64,000 bases of DNA, taken from assembly GCA_030654175.1 (NCBI GenBank), contig JAURXZ010000030.1:62001-126000 (forward strand), given 5' to 3'. Below are positions 29,101-38,051 of the stretch, one piece after another. Both the position numbers and the translations under genes were made by a program. The stretch's first letter is position 1. Every line of letters begins with the position of its first letter. This stretch comes from Bacteroidia bacterium (lineage in GTDB: Bacteria > Bacteroidota > Bacteroidia > 2-12-FULL-35-15). The notes beneath the pieces are model-generated. The model had not been told where the DNA came from and did no database searches. It was given only the letters and a program-made list of their open reading frames with translations.

Positions 29101-29445
29101 GCTGGAGCAAATAATCCTTTATGGTTAGTTCGTAATGGGGAATTGAAAGAATACAAGGCCGACAAAATGCCGGTTGGGAAATACACCGAATCCCCTCCAT
29201 CTTTTACCTTACAAACAATAGAACTGCAAAAGGATGATATTATTTATACATCTACTGATGGCTTTGCCGATCAGTTTGGGATTACCGGCAAAAAATTAAT
29301 GAAGAAAAAATTCAAAGAAGAATTGCTTAAAATTCATACGCAACCAATGATTGAACAAAAGGAATATCTGAGCCGTTTTTTCAAAAACTGGAAAGGTACT
29401 TTAGAACAAGTTGATGATGTTTGTGTGATCGGAATACGCATTTAA
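26110..29445 (+). CDS. Two-component-type propeller sensor with SpoIIE (PP2C) phosphatase output
   Basis: The 1111-residue protein has a signal sequence (to DSFAQ), about a dozen Reg_prop repeats (GNIWFGT-type, residues ~22-640), a Y_Y_Y domain (about 677-750), one TM (about 762-780), a coiled coil (about 785-840) and a SpoIIE/PP2C phosphatase domain. Metal-binding motifs are intact: KDIVSGDFYW, ADCTGHGVPGAFMS, STDGFADQFG and VDDVCVIGI. The architecture resembles hybrid two-component sensors, but the kinase is replaced by a Ser/Thr phosphatase. TTG 26110 is the only start after an in-frame stop at 26095 that keeps the signal peptide. Its phosphoprotein target is unknown; the SiaC-like protein at 43.6 kb is one candidate. 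Confidence 0.92.
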   Translation: MNKFKIIFLSILLLSSIFDSFAQNYNFRNFTVEDGLAQSQILSMCQDKNGNIWFGTNRGGISIYDGNKFTTFNENDSLINNVVYSITELNNGTLLFGTNGGLSMLSGKNITNFTDKNGLPHNRVFKTIQDKNGTVWIGTAKGLCQLSGNKIIPFIEDTLLNKANIFTMYSDKGNNIWFGTMEYGLIKYNLKTKKINYFNASNGLNDNFIWTINEDLQGNIYVGTNPGISRISPLGIIEKINIKGAENIGFRNIIADHENNLWFATPKGVYKYDHHTYKFYNEKNGLSGNSVYCALEDREGNMWFGIHGIGVSKFSGEAFTSYSTKDSLPGDYITSLFQDSKKNMWMGVKGFGVCKMKSNKITNYKLDPKNLENSIVDNEIQAICEDNNGNMYFGGLYKGMSIFNGTSFQNFDDSDGLPGSNIFAITKDHNGTIWIGTEKGLCFLKDGKIEIIEAIKKIKTESGSLPIYSIFEDSNRNLWLATENGVLKYDRKSVVKYSKLNGFTDNRVISIVQDTKGNIWFGTNDGVFRYDNSDFKKIDQNNGLASNVVYFIEFDMANNLWVATTKGIDRINLSIYNSSNKIEIRHFDKDDGLKGMEYNGNAKFKDSDGNLWFGTIKGVTVYNPHFAKVNRKEALTRITGIRLFFENAEKELSQYSSGLDSLAFLPKNLVLPYTKNHITFDFIGVCITDPNKVKYQFKLEGIDNDWFPPSSKTEATYSSLPPGEYTFHLKAMNNDGLWNKKDVTYTFSILPPWYQTWRFRTLSGFLIIGSVVGFFYYRTATLRKRQKQLEQTVLERTAEVVLQKDEAEKQKDIADSQRVISEELREISEQQKHIVEKKQKEIVDSITYAKRIQTALLTSDEYIKSNLPADHFILFKPKDIVSGDFYWALSIARIPGWDLGTNTIKLSNSRIPKNTFYIVTADCTGHGVPGAFMSMLNISFLNENIVDHGIRLPHDVLNAQRKDIIEALNPIGSTEESKDGMDCVLCVYDFDKMLLHFAGANNPLWLVRNGELKEYKADKMPVGKYTESPPSFTLQTIELQKDDIIYTSTDGFADQFGITGKKLMKKKFKEELLKIHTQPMIEQKEYLSRFFKNWKGTLEQVDDVCVIGIRI

Positions 29446-29492
29446 TAAAAGGAACAGCCCCAAATAAGAAGATTTAACAACTGTAAGGCAAT

Positions 29493-30731
29493 CTAAGCTA
29501 ATTGCTGCTTCTGCATCTTACCGCTTGCGGAATATATTTGATTTACAATAATCCAAACCAGAAATAGCAATACCAGGAAGGACGAGCCAACCATCGTGTA
29601 CCACAGAAAACTTTTATAATAAAACAAATAAAGTGAGTTGTATAAAGGCAAAAATGCAGCAAACCTCACTATCTCAACCATATTCACCCATTTTTTATTT
29701 TCCATGATCGCGCCACAATTTAAAACTGACAATACGATCAGTGCAAACATGGTTACTTTGTAAAACGTTGAAAGTTCATTATAATGATCCATGTAACTAA
29801 CCAGTCCGAACAAAAGAACAATAAACTGAACAAGCACGTAAACCTGCATATTCAAAGGAACCTTAGTGCGGAATTTCACCGCGCTTAATTGTTCATCGGC
29901 TTTTTGAGCAAGCAACTTACCAAGATATTCAGGACCTCTGAAGGCTAATAAAAACTTTTCTTTCCAACTCTTTAACATTTTAAATCCTCTTAACATATCG
30001 CCATAAAAATGAAGATTGGCCCAAACAGGATTCCAACTGTTTAGTGGAATTGTAATACCATATTCAACCTCCTCCTCTTCCTTCTGAAAAGTATTGAACA
30101 GCCTGTCCCATACAATAAATACAGCAGCATAGTTTTTATCCAGGTACTTCGGATTAGTGCCATGATGAACGCGGTGATGAGATGGGGAATTTAAAACCCA
30201 TTCAAATATTCCCAAGGATTTGATATGCTTTGTATGCAGCCAGTATTGATAAAGCGTGGAAAATGCAGCGGCTCCGGCAAATATCAAGGGATCAAAACCA
30301 AGAAGAGGAAGTGGAAGAAAAAGAAAAAAAGCAAGCGCATTGTGAAACCATGACTGTCTCAAAGCCACCGAGAGATTATATTCCTGACTCTGATGATGCA
30401 CAATGTGTGCCCCCCAAAAAATGTTCACCTCATGCCCCCAACGATGCGCCCAGTAAAAAATAAAATCATACACCACTAAACAAAGCAAAAATGAAATAAT
30501 GCTACTTCCGAGTTTGAAAGGTGCATAATTAAAATAAATATATTCATAAAAACCTAACAACATGAGCTTTAATAAGGTGTTCAAAGCCTGACTTCCAATA
30601 CCGATATTGATGTTGGTAAGGGTATCCTCAAAATTGTAAAAGTTGGTTTTCTTAAAACGTCCCCAAAGGAATTCAATGATTATACTTCCTAAAAAAAACG
30701 GAATGGCAATAAGGATATAGTTAGGGTTCAT
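29493..30731 (-). CDS. Sterol desaturase / fatty acid hydroxylase family membrane protein
   Basis: A 412-residue polytopic membrane protein with the di-iron histidine clusters of the fatty acid hydroxylase superfamily: HRWGHE, HIVHHQSQEYN, WLHTKH and SPSHHRVHHGTNPKYLDKNY. Members introduce hydroxyl groups or double bonds into lipids. An extra C-terminal part (about 270-412) adds four or so TM segments. The substrate cannot be told from sequence; sterols are not expected in this group. A good promoter lies at 30766-30797. Confidence 0.9.
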   Translation of the reverse strand: MNPNYILIAIPFFLGSIIIEFLWGRFKKTNFYNFEDTLTNINIGIGSQALNTLLKLMLLGFYEYIYFNYAPFKLGSSIISFLLCLVVYDFIFYWAHRWGHEVNIFWGAHIVHHQSQEYNLSVALRQSWFHNALAFFLFLPLPLLGFDPLIFAGAAAFSTLYQYWLHTKHIKSLGIFEWVLNSPSHHRVHHGTNPKYLDKNYAAVFIVWDRLFNTFQKEEEEVEYGITIPLNSWNPVWANLHFYGDMLRGFKMLKSWKEKFLLAFRGPEYLGKLLAQKADEQLSAVKFRTKVPLNMQVYVLVQFIVLLFGLVSYMDHYNELSTFYKVTMFALIVLSVLNCGAIMENKKWVNMVEIVRFAAFLPLYNSLYLFYYKSFLWYTMVGSSFLVLLFLVWIIVNQIYSASGKMQKQQLA

Positions 30732-30765
30732 GGCTTCGAAGAAATTATCAGCATTATGATTGAGC

Positions 30766-30797
30766 CAAAGTTACAATATTCCAAAGTCGAAAGTCAA
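30766..30797 (-). promoter_or_regulatory. Promoter of the hydroxylase gene (TTG-N21-TAACTTTG)
   Basis: On the minus strand, taactttg (30773-30766) is an exact -7 match, with a ttg (30797-30795) 21 nt upstream as -33. It lies 34 bp before the ATG at 30731. Confidence 0.55.
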
Positions 30798-30828
30798 GCG
30801 AAACAGGTGATTTATTTTAAAAGCCCTT

Positions 30829-31104
30829 TTAAAGGGCCATCAAGCCTTCAATACCCTCCATTTCCTTGTATTTGGAAATAATAGAATCGGCATTCAGCAT
30901 TACTTCCTTAACCGTTATGCTAAAGTATTTCCCTGTTGTAGATTCTTTATGCAAAATAACAGCTTCATCAGAAAATTTTGCTTCTACCAAGGCTATTTTC
31001 TTATTATCGGCCGGTACAATAAATTTAAACATGTAAACCATCGGCCAGTTATTTTCTTTGTTTAAAAGTTCGCGGAGTTTCTCAAATTGTTCATCTCTAT
31101 TCAT
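30829..31104 (-). CDS. DUF493 (YbeD-like) family protein
   Basis: A 91-residue cytosolic protein with the DUF493 ferredoxin-like fold pattern: WPMVYMFKFIVPADNKKIA, a central beta strand block, and a GKYFSITVKEVMLNADSI segment. The E. coli relative YbeD is a small putative regulator of unknown mechanism. It is divergent from an S4-domain gene across 61 bp. A minus-strand -7 box ends 4 bp before the ATG, so the transcript may be leaderless. Confidence 0.8.
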   Translation of the reverse strand: MNRDEQFEKLRELLNKENNWPMVYMFKFIVPADNKKIALVEAKFSDEAVILHKESTTGKYFSITVKEVMLNADSIISKYKEMEGIEGLMAL

Positions 31105-31108
31105 CTAA

Positions 31109-31146
31109 CAAAGATAAATTTTAATCCATTTAGTTTATTAATTTTG
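31109..31146. promoter_or_regulatory. Back-to-back -7 boxes of divergent DUF493 and S4 genes
   Basis: The minus strand has tatctttg at 31116-31109 and the plus strand taattttg at 31139-31146, both exact TAnnTTTG matches. They face outward 22 bp apart in a 61-bp gap, so the two promoters overlap and the genes may be co-controlled. Confidence 0.5.
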
Positions 31147-31165
31147 TTTCGCAATACAATAATTT

Positions 31166-31372
31166 ATGGAAAAATTTAAAATAAAGGGCGAATACATACA
31201 GCTCAACCAATTGATCAAAGCAATGGCTTGGAGTAGTAACGGAGCCGAAGCTAATTCATTGATTGACCAGGGGCAGGTAAAGGTGAATGGCGAGATCGAA
31301 TATCGAAAAAGGAATAAATTAGTGCCTGGCGATAGTATAGAATATAACCATCAGAAAGTTGAAATAGAGTAA
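31166..31372 (+). CDS. Small S4-domain RNA-binding protein
   Basis: A 68-residue protein that is essentially one S4 fold: EYIQLNQLIKAMAWSSNGAE, then ANSLIDQGQVKVNGEIEYRK with the conserved G-V-KVNGE turn, then RNKLVPGDSIEY. It is similar to YbcJ/YaaA-type S4 proteins that bind RNA or ribosomal particles. Length is normal. The adjacent promoter box is at 31139-31146, 19 bp before the ATG. Confidence 0.88.
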   Translation: MEKFKIKGEYIQLNQLIKAMAWSSNGAEANSLIDQGQVKVNGEIEYRKRNKLVPGDSIEYNHQKVEIE

Positions 31373-31434
31373 ATATTACATTAAGCATTCAATGATATAG
31401 AACGCTAATGATAGCGATTCCTATGATTTAACAA

Positions 31435-31597
31435 AATGCTGCGTTAGGGATTCCTTCGACAAAAACTCAGGATAAATTCCACGAAAATCCTTCTCCGATT
31501 TTTTTATCGCAAAAGTTTGAAGCCCTTCGACTTCACTCCGGATAAATTCCAAGCCCGCCCCTTTCTTTCTTCAAGAAAGGGGAACGCCCAAATGAAT
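31435..31597 (+). repeat. Structured dispersed repeat, copy A (Flavo-1-like)
   Basis: It begins aatgctgcgttagggatt and ends ggggaacgcccaaat, the same boundaries as copies at 49056, 51846 (inverted) and 54266. Copy A is the longest because two 27-28-bp units interrupt it (31453-31480 and 31524-31550). The terminal part holds a ctttct.../...agaaag hairpin. It may correspond to Rfam's Flavo-1 RNA motif, recalled and not checked. Confidence 0.65.
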
Positions 31598-31635
31598 ATG
31601 CTTTTTTACATCGAACTCAAGTGAAGGCTTAACAA

Positions 31636-31998
31636 CTACCCATGATAAACACGTGAAGCAATAATTAATCCATTTTCCACTTCCAGTACTTCTGCAACAT
31701 TCATATCCGGCTCACCATTTACTTTCCTTATATATTCCATAAATACCCTCACATTATTGGCAGTTAAAGCAGTGAGGTTATAGCTCAGTGTCGGTAACTT
31801 ATCAAAAGCTTCCTGCCACCATTCGTGCATTGCCCTTTTACCCATAATTAATCCCTCGGTTTCCGGTTTCCGTATTTTCAACTTAGGGCTAAAATGCCTT
31901 GCATCAGCGTGATACAGTGCCAGAAGTTTTTCTAAATCATGTGTATTAAAAGCTTCCAGCCAGGTTAAGGCAATAGCTTCATTTTTTTGTGAATCCAT
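31636..31998 (-). CDS. SnoaL/NTF2-like family protein
   Basis: A 120-residue protein with the SnoaL-like pattern: NEAIALTWLEAFNTHDLEKL, LLALYHADARHFSPKL, KRAMHEWWQEAFDKLP and a C-terminal EVENGLIIASRVYHG. SnoaL-like proteins are small cone-shaped domains that bind hydrophobic ligands or act as isomerases. No signal peptide. A minus-strand tatttttg -7 box lies at 32023-32016, 17 bp before the ATG. Function unknown. Confidence 0.8.
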   Translation of the reverse strand: MDSQKNEAIALTWLEAFNTHDLEKLLALYHADARHFSPKLKIRKPETEGLIMGKRAMHEWWQEAFDKLPTLSYNLTALTANNVRVFMEYIRKVNGEPDMNVAEVLEVENGLIIASRVYHG

Positions 31999-32015
31999 TA
32001 AAAGAAATATTTCTG

Positions 32016-32023
32016 CAAAAATA
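32016..32023 (-). promoter_or_regulatory. -7 promoter box of the SnoaL-like gene
   Basis: Minus-strand tatttttg is an exact TAnnTTTG match 17 bp from the start codon. No -33 box at the usual spacing. Confidence 0.4.
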
Positions 32024-32103
32024 GTTCAAAAATTGCAGATAAAAGTTTCGCAAAATTATTAAAGCCAAATCTATTTTGTTATTTTTACATACAAATCATT
32101 ATA

Positions 32104-34179
32104 ATGAGTAGTGTGCGTATAAAACTGTTGTTTCTTTTCTTATTTCCATTTTCGATTTGCTTTTCACAGGTAAATCCAAACAATATCACAATTGCAAGAG
32201 ATTCATTTGGGATCCCACATATTTTCGCACCAACAGATGTTGAGGTAGCTTATGGTTTGGCCTGGGCACATTGCGAAGATGATTTTGAGCATATTCAACT
32301 AATGTTGATTGCCGCCAATGCACGTATGGGGGAAGTTTCCGGCAAAGATGGCGCTGCTACAGATTATTTTGTTCAATTCATAAAATCCAGGGAAACTGTT
32401 GAACGGTATTATGAAAGAGACCTGACAACCGATTACAAAAAAACAATTCAGGCTTATGCCGATGGACTGAATGCTTTTGCTCTTGCACATCCCAAAGAGA
32501 TAAAACTTAAAAACATCTTCCCTGTTACTGCAAAAAACATCCTCTCCGGATACCAGTTGATACTCACGAGTATGATTGGAGTGCCAAGAGCTCTCGAATA
32601 TATAATTAAAGGAAAGCCCGATGATTATATTTTTAACGCCAGTGCAGGATCCAACGGTATTGCTGTGAGCTCCAAATTGACTGGTGATAGTTCCGCTTAT
32701 TTACTTATTAATCCCCATGTGCCTTTGGAAGGACAAGCCTCCTGGTATGAAGCTCATGTTTGCAGTGAGCAGGGATGGAACATGTATGGTGCCTTGATTC
32801 CCGGGATGATGTCTCCTGCTATGGGCTGCAATGAACATATTGGCTGGGCGATCACTTTTAACTGGCCTGATTATGTTGATATTTATGAGATGGAGATAAA
32901 TCCTAAAAATAAAGATCAGTATAAATTTGATGGTGAGTGGTATACTTTTGAAGTACGACAGATCCCTTTAAGAGTCAAAACAAAACTGGGAATAATTAAG
33001 GTAAAAAAGGAAGCCTTGTGGTGCATTTATGGACCTGCTTATCGCACAAAAAAAGGGGTATACGGAATGCGTTACAACACGATGTTTAACATTAAAGCCG
33101 CTGAACAATGGTTCAACCTAGGCAAAGCAACAGAGTTTATGTATTTTTATTCTGCAATGCAAATGCAGGGTATTCCTCTTTTTAATTTTATTTATGCGGA
33201 TGATGCCGATTGTATTTCTTATTTATTTAATGCCGCCCTGCCTCATAGAAATCCTGATTATAACTGGCAAAAAGTTGTTCCCGGGAATACTTCAAAAACA
33301 TATTGGAATCAATTTTATACGTTGAATGAATTACCGCAAAAAAACCGCCCTAACTGTGGTTATGTATACAATACCAATAACAGCCCTTTCCGCTGTACAG
33401 CTCCAAACGAAAATCCAAATGAAGCTCTTTTTAATAAAGAATCAGGTTTCAACTGGAACAGAACCAACAATCGCGATTTGCGATTTAATGAGTTGATGGA
33501 AGGGAAAACACATATTACTTTTCAAGAGTTTAAAAACATAAAATATGATTGCACATATCCAAAACAAGCAGGAGGTATTTATAAAACATTCAAACCAATT
33601 TATGCTCTTAAAGAACAGGATTATCCAGATATAGCTGATGCAATTGCTAAGTTAAAAACATGGGATTTCTCAGGCAAAACGGATAACAGGGAAGCTGCTT
33701 TAGTAACATTTACCTTTAATTATTTATTTGAAAAAAAAGAAGCCGCTTATAACGAATTGGAAATTGGAATTGAATATGATACAGAACTATTGATAGAAGC
33801 TATCCGATATGCAAAAAAACAATTACTAAAATACCACAAAAGTATTGATGTGCCTTTTGGTGATGTGCAGCGCCTGATGCGTGAAGACAAAACGTATGCC
33901 GTTCCCGGCTTGCCGGAATGTTTGATGGCAATGGTAAGTGTTGAAACTGAAAATGGTTCTTTACGTGCAATAAATGGAGATTCTTTTATCATGTTCGCGA
34001 AGTTTTCAAAAAAAGGAAATTCATACGAAACGGTTGTGCCATTCGGAGAATCCCGCAGAAAAGAAAGTCCGCACTTAATGGATCAAATGAAATTATATAG
34101 CAAACAACAAACTAAATCAATCACACTTGACAAAGCAAAAGTGTTGCAAACGGCAATACGCACTTATCATCCACAATAA
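32104..34179 (+). CDS. Penicillin acylase family (Ntn) amidase
   Basis: A 691-residue Ntn-hydrolase precursor. A signal peptide (MSSVRIKLLFLFLFPFSICF) leads the alpha region, which begins ITIARDSFGIPHIFAPTDVEVAYGLAWAHCEDD, as in the family. The autocatalytic nucleophile is Ser183 in SAGSNGIAVSSKLT, the expected start of the beta chain, followed by LLINPHVP and GMMSPAMGCNEHIGWAITFN. Related enzymes hydrolyse amides such as penicillins or acyl-homoserine lactones; the substrate here is unknown. Periplasmic or secreted. Confidence 0.93.
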   Translation: MSSVRIKLLFLFLFPFSICFSQVNPNNITIARDSFGIPHIFAPTDVEVAYGLAWAHCEDDFEHIQLMLIAANARMGEVSGKDGAATDYFVQFIKSRETVERYYERDLTTDYKKTIQAYADGLNAFALAHPKEIKLKNIFPVTAKNILSGYQLILTSMIGVPRALEYIIKGKPDDYIFNASAGSNGIAVSSKLTGDSSAYLLINPHVPLEGQASWYEAHVCSEQGWNMYGALIPGMMSPAMGCNEHIGWAITFNWPDYVDIYEMEINPKNKDQYKFDGEWYTFEVRQIPLRVKTKLGIIKVKKEALWCIYGPAYRTKKGVYGMRYNTMFNIKAAEQWFNLGKATEFMYFYSAMQMQGIPLFNFIYADDADCISYLFNAALPHRNPDYNWQKVVPGNTSKTYWNQFYTLNELPQKNRPNCGYVYNTNNSPFRCTAPNENPNEALFNKESGFNWNRTNNRDLRFNELMEGKTHITFQEFKNIKYDCTYPKQAGGIYKTFKPIYALKEQDYPDIADAIAKLKTWDFSGKTDNREAALVTFTFNYLFEKKEAAYNELEIGIEYDTELLIEAIRYAKKQLLKYHKSIDVPFGDVQRLMREDKTYAVPGLPECLMAMVSVETENGSLRAINGDSFIMFAKFSKKGNSYETVVPFGESRRKESPHLMDQMKLYSKQQTKSITLDKAKVLQTAIRTYHPQ

Positions 34180-34186
34180 ATTAAAC

Positions 34187-34290
34187 AATGTGCTGATTTG
34201 TTGATTTGCTGATATGCTGATTAAGATTTTTTCATTGGCCTTTGTGGCATCAGCAAATTAGCACATCAACAAATTAGCACATCAATAAAT
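34187..34290. repeat. Hairpin of gtgctgatttg-type word repeats
   Basis: Permuted words (gtgctgattt, gttgatttgc, tgatatgctg) on the left, and their complements (cagcaaattagcacatcaac) repeated on the right, form a long imperfect hairpin filling the gap between the acylase and hemE. Same family as 26019-26076 and 58064-58134. Confidence 0.65.
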
Positions 34291-34297
34291 AAACTAT

Positions 34298-35323
34298 ATG
34301 CCATTAAAAAACGATTTAATTTTAAGAGCTGCGCGAGGCGAAAAGGTTGAACGCACACCTGTTTGGCTGATGCGCCAGGCAGGACGTATATTACCCGAAT
34401 ACAGAAAGGTACGTGCCAAAATGGGAGGATTTAAAGAATTGGTAGAGACACCCGAATTTGCTTGCGAAGTTACCATACAGCCTGTGGATATTTTAGGTGT
34501 GGATGCTGCCATTATCTTTTCCGATATCCTTGTTATACCGGAAGCAATGGGCTTACCTTATCAAATGATAGAAGCAAAGGGGCCGTGGTTTGAAAAAACT
34601 ATTAAAACAGCAAATGATATTGCACAACTTAAAATTGCAACAGCTGATGATCTGCATTATGTAATAGATGCCATAAAACTTACTAAAAGCGGGTTAAACG
34701 ATCGTGTTCCTCTTATTGGTTTTGCAGGTGCACCCTGGACAATTTTCGCATATATGATTGAAGGCAGTGGAAGTAAAACATTTTCACAGGCAAAAAAATT
34801 CTTATACACTCAACCCGTTTTAGCTCACCTGTTGTTGCAAAAAATTACTGACAGCACTATTAATTATTTAAAAGGGCAAATTACTGCAGGTGCCGATATG
34901 TTACAATTATTTGACAGTTGGGCCGGAGTATTATCACCTGAGCAATATAGAGAATTTGCGTTGAAATATATTTCTCAAATATGTGATGCTATCACAGAAG
35001 TTCCTCTTACAGTTTTTGCAAAGGATGCTCACTTTGTCCGCAAAGATCTGGGGCAGCTAAATTGTAATTCCATAGGTTTGGATTGGACCATGGACATTGC
35101 TGAGTCGCGCGAACTGATTGGAAATACCAAAACACTTCAAGGCAATATGGATCCTTGTTTACTGTATGCTGATTATACAAGCATCAAAAATGAAACTATA
35201 AAAATGCTCAAAGCATTCGGGCCCCAAAGACACATTGCAAATTTAGGACATGGTTTATATCCGGATATAGATAAAGATAAAGTAATCTGTTTTGTAGAAA
35301 CAATAAAAGAATTTAGATTTTAA
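34298..35323 (+). CDS. hemE: Uroporphyrinogen decarboxylase
   Basis: A 341-residue cytosolic enzyme converting uroporphyrinogen III to coproporphyrinogen III in haem synthesis. Signatures are intact: [20 protein letters not shown] near the N-terminus, [12 protein letters not shown] with the key Asp, [16 protein letters not shown], and the C-terminal [13 protein letters not shown]. Length is normal. It stands alone after a repeat hairpin, with no other haem genes adjacent. Confidence 0.97.
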   Translation: MPLKNDLILRAARGEKVERTPVWLMRQAGRILPEYRKVRAKMGGFKELVETPEFACEVTIQPVDILGVDAAIIFSDILVIPEAMGLPYQMIEAKGPWFEKTIKTANDIAQLKIATADDLHYVIDAIKLTKSGLNDRVPLIGFAGAPWTIFAYMIEGSGSKTFSQAKKFLYTQPVLAHLLLQKITDSTINYLKGQITAGADMLQLFDSWAGVLSPEQYREFALKYISQICDAITEVPLTVFAKDAHFVRKDLGQLNCNSIGLDWTMDIAESRELIGNTKTLQGNMDPCLLYADYTSIKNETIKMLKAFGPQRHIANLGHGLYPDIDKDKVICFVETIKEFRF

Positions 35324-35374
35324 ACTGGTTACGGATAAGGCATCATTTGTTTGTTGTTAACCGTTATAGTAAAA

Positions 35375-36481
35375 ATGAAAGCACCGATACTACATACAAA
35401 AGCATTTTTTCAAAAGGCTCCTTTGCTTTTTGCATCTTTGCTGCTGTGTGTTAGTTCATTTGCACAAAAAAAAGAAAAAAACCTGGTGCCCAATCCAAGC
35501 TTCGAGAAGCATAAAAATAAATCCACTGTTATAAAAAATGCCGTACCTTGGTTAGGTGTAGGAACAGTTGATTATTTCCTAAAAGCGGATAAGAAGGACA
35601 CTTCCAGAAGCAAAGGAGCACATTCAGGAACCTGTTACGCAGGTTTACGTTTTCAGCCAAACTATAAGGAATACATGTATGTTAAATTAACTGAGCCTCT
35701 GGAAAAAGGGAAAATGTATGATTTTATGATGCATGTAAAATTGGTGAGAAGCAGCACCGTAACGGTTAAACAATTAGGTGTTTATTTTTCTGATAAACCT
35801 TTCAAAATCGGGATGACTTTCGATAAAGAAGGAATAATAGATTCCACTTACGGCAAAGGAATTTCCGGAACCCTTGGCTGGATACCAATTGAGGGGCTAT
35901 ATAAGGCTCATGGTGGTGAAAAATATATTATTATTGGAAATTTTAAAACCAGAATGAAAGATGATTTTGTTCGAATAAACAAATGGAACATTTTTAAAAG
36001 TCGTGAAGCATATTATTATGTTGATGATATATCAGTGATTAAAAAGTTAAATGCAGCAGATTCAGCGATTATTAAACAAAACGAGATCCATCTGGAGGAA
36101 AATAAAATAGTGAGCACATTGCCCGATACATTTACAACCGGACAAGTTATTGAAATTAAAAACATACAATTCGAAAATGGAAGTGCCAATCTGCTAAAAT
36201 CTTCCTTCAATATGTTAGATGAATTGGTTCGGGTGCTAAATGATCACCCCTTTATGGAAATACAAATTAACGGACATACCGACAATCAAGGAAAAGAAGC
36301 AGTAAATCGTAAATTATCTAAGGCAAGAGCAAAAGCTGTTTACGATTACCTATTGGCACAGAGCGTAATAAACCCAATGACTTATAAGGGATTTGGACCT
36401 TCACAGCCTCTTGCGCCAAATGATACGGATGAGAATAAAGCTAAAAACAGAAGAGTGGAGTTTATTATTTTAAAACAATAA
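35375..36481 (+). CDS. OmpA-domain outer-membrane-associated protein
   Basis: 368 residues from ATG 35375. A signal peptide (to SSFAQ) is followed by a jelly-roll-like region beginning NLVPNPSFEKHKN (about 33-225), seen in Bacteroidota envelope proteins, and a C-terminal OmpA/MotB peptidoglycan-binding domain (about 250-368) with INGHTDNQGKEAVNRKLSKA and RVEFIILKQ. It probably tethers the outer membrane to peptidoglycan. No lipobox. Confidence 0.88.
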   Translation: MKAPILHTKAFFQKAPLLFASLLLCVSSFAQKKEKNLVPNPSFEKHKNKSTVIKNAVPWLGVGTVDYFLKADKKDTSRSKGAHSGTCYAGLRFQPNYKEYMYVKLTEPLEKGKMYDFMMHVKLVRSSTVTVKQLGVYFSDKPFKIGMTFDKEGIIDSTYGKGISGTLGWIPIEGLYKAHGGEKYIIIGNFKTRMKDDFVRINKWNIFKSREAYYYVDDISVIKKLNAADSAIIKQNEIHLEENKIVSTLPDTFTTGQVIEIKNIQFENGSANLLKSSFNMLDELVRVLNDHPFMEIQINGHTDNQGKEAVNRKLSKARAKAVYDYLLAQSVINPMTYKGFGPSQPLAPNDTDENKAKNRRVEFIILKQ

Positions 36482-36610
36482 AACAAATCACTTTTTATTC
36501 TTTTCGTCAACGATTGAGTAGCCGGTAACATAGAAAAAAAGCAAATTAATAGTATCTGATTAGTAGAAATAATATTCGTCAATTGACAGAAATTTAAAAC
36601 TAATAAACCT

Positions 36611-37987
36611 ATGAGTGACTTTAAAAAAGGAGATAAGAAAATAATTAGTGCCTGGACGTTCTATGATTGGGCCAATTCATCATACCCCTTGGTTATAACA
36701 GCTGCTATTTTTCCAATATTTTATGTGAATGTTACGGGCACCAAAGATGCTAATGGAATTATCATTAGTGATGTGGTAACTTTATTTGGCAGACATTTTA
36801 AAAACACTGAATTATACGATTACATAGTAGCACTCTCGTTTATTATTGTATCGCTGTCCTCACCTGTGTTATCCGGTATCGCTGATTATAGTGGAAGCAA
36901 AAAACGTTTTATGCAGTTCTTTTGTTACCTCGGTTCTTTATCCTGTGCATCCTTGTACTTCTTCAGTGCCGAAAATTTAGGCTTAGGCTTATTATCTATT
37001 TTATTTGCCAGTGTTGGTTATTGGGGCAGTGTTGTTTTTTACAATGCATATTTACCTGAAATCGCGGAACCTGCGGATCATGACAAAGTGAGTGCAAAGG
37101 GTTATGCAAAAGGGTATTTTGGAAGTGCTTTACTTTTGATCATTAATTTAATCATAATAATGAATTTCGAAAAGCTGGGCTTCCCAAACAAACTTGCTGC
37201 AACACGTTTTTCATTCATCACCGTTGCCTTATGGTGGGCTGGTTTTGCACAAATAACTTTTGCAAAGTTGCCAACTTCAAAAAGGAAGCATTTATCTGAA
37301 GGGAATGTTATAACCAAAGGATTTAAAGAATTGCAAAAAGTATGGAATGAACTTAAGCATATTAAACGATTAAAACGTTTCCTTATCTCCTTCTTTATTT
37401 ATAGCATGGGTGTGCAAACAGTAATGTTAATGGCTGTTATGTTCGCAAAAAAAGAAGTTAAAGATCTGGTTGAAGTTACAGAAACTGTTAATGGAGTGAT
37501 CGTTACATCCTTTAAAGAAGTTCCCATTCAGGATGCATCATTAATTGCCAGTATATTACTAATTCAATTTCTTGGAATAGCAGGGGCTTTTTTATTTTCA
37601 TTCATCTCCCGAAAGATCGGCAATATCAAAACATTGGGTCTTAGTTTGTTTATCTGGATCGCAATCTGTTTTACAGTTTATAAATATGTACACACCTCCT
37701 TCTCCTTTTATGTTATTGCCGCCCTGGTTGGATTAGTTATGGGAGGGATTCAATCTTTGTCACGTTCAACATATTCAAAACTTCTACCTGAAACGGAAGA
37801 CCATGCATCCTACTTTAGCTTTTTTGATGTATGCGAAAAAGTAGGCATTGTTATCGGGATGCTTTCATTCGGTTTTATTGAAGGAATAACAGGTGGTATG
37901 CGCAATTCAGTATTAGCATTGATAGTGTTTTTTGTAATTGGTTTTTTAGTTTTGCTGACCATACCAAAAACAAAAAATGTAAGTTGA
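36611..37987 (+). CDS. UMF1-type MFS transporter
   Basis: A 458-residue, roughly 12-TM protein of the UMF1/Atg22-like branch of the major facilitator superfamily. The diagnostic N-terminus is present: SAWTFYDWANSSYPLVITAA, followed by LSSPVLSGIADYSGSKKRFM. Late TM segments include MGGIQSLSRSTYSKLLPE. Substrates of bacterial members are not established. It is followed 64 bp later by the LutA-like gene. Confidence 0.9.
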   Translation: MSDFKKGDKKIISAWTFYDWANSSYPLVITAAIFPIFYVNVTGTKDANGIIISDVVTLFGRHFKNTELYDYIVALSFIIVSLSSPVLSGIADYSGSKKRFMQFFCYLGSLSCASLYFFSAENLGLGLLSILFASVGYWGSVVFYNAYLPEIAEPADHDKVSAKGYAKGYFGSALLLIINLIIIMNFEKLGFPNKLAATRFSFITVALWWAGFAQITFAKLPTSKRKHLSEGNVITKGFKELQKVWNELKHIKRLKRFLISFFIYSMGVQTVMLMAVMFAKKEVKDLVEVTETVNGVIVTSFKEVPIQDASLIASILLIQFLGIAGAFLFSFISRKIGNIKTLGLSLFIWIAICFTVYKYVHTSFSFYVIAALVGLVMGGIQSLSRSTYSKLLPETEDHASYFSFFDVCEKVGIVIGMLSFGFIEGITGGMRNSVLALIVFFVIGFLVLLTIPKTKNVS

Positions 37988-38051
37988 TCAATGGTTCATT
38001 AATTAATTAATCAATAATAGTAATTCTTAAAAATTTGTAATTAGTAATAAT

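Noticed and set aside
31435-31597. CRISPR-like reading of repeats A-D
   Set aside because: The copies are kilobases apart, have no regular spacers and no cas genes are nearby.
34298-35323. hemE as part of a haem operon with the cytochrome lipoprotein
   Set aside because: The two genes are 30 kb apart with different promoters and no other haem genes adjoin.
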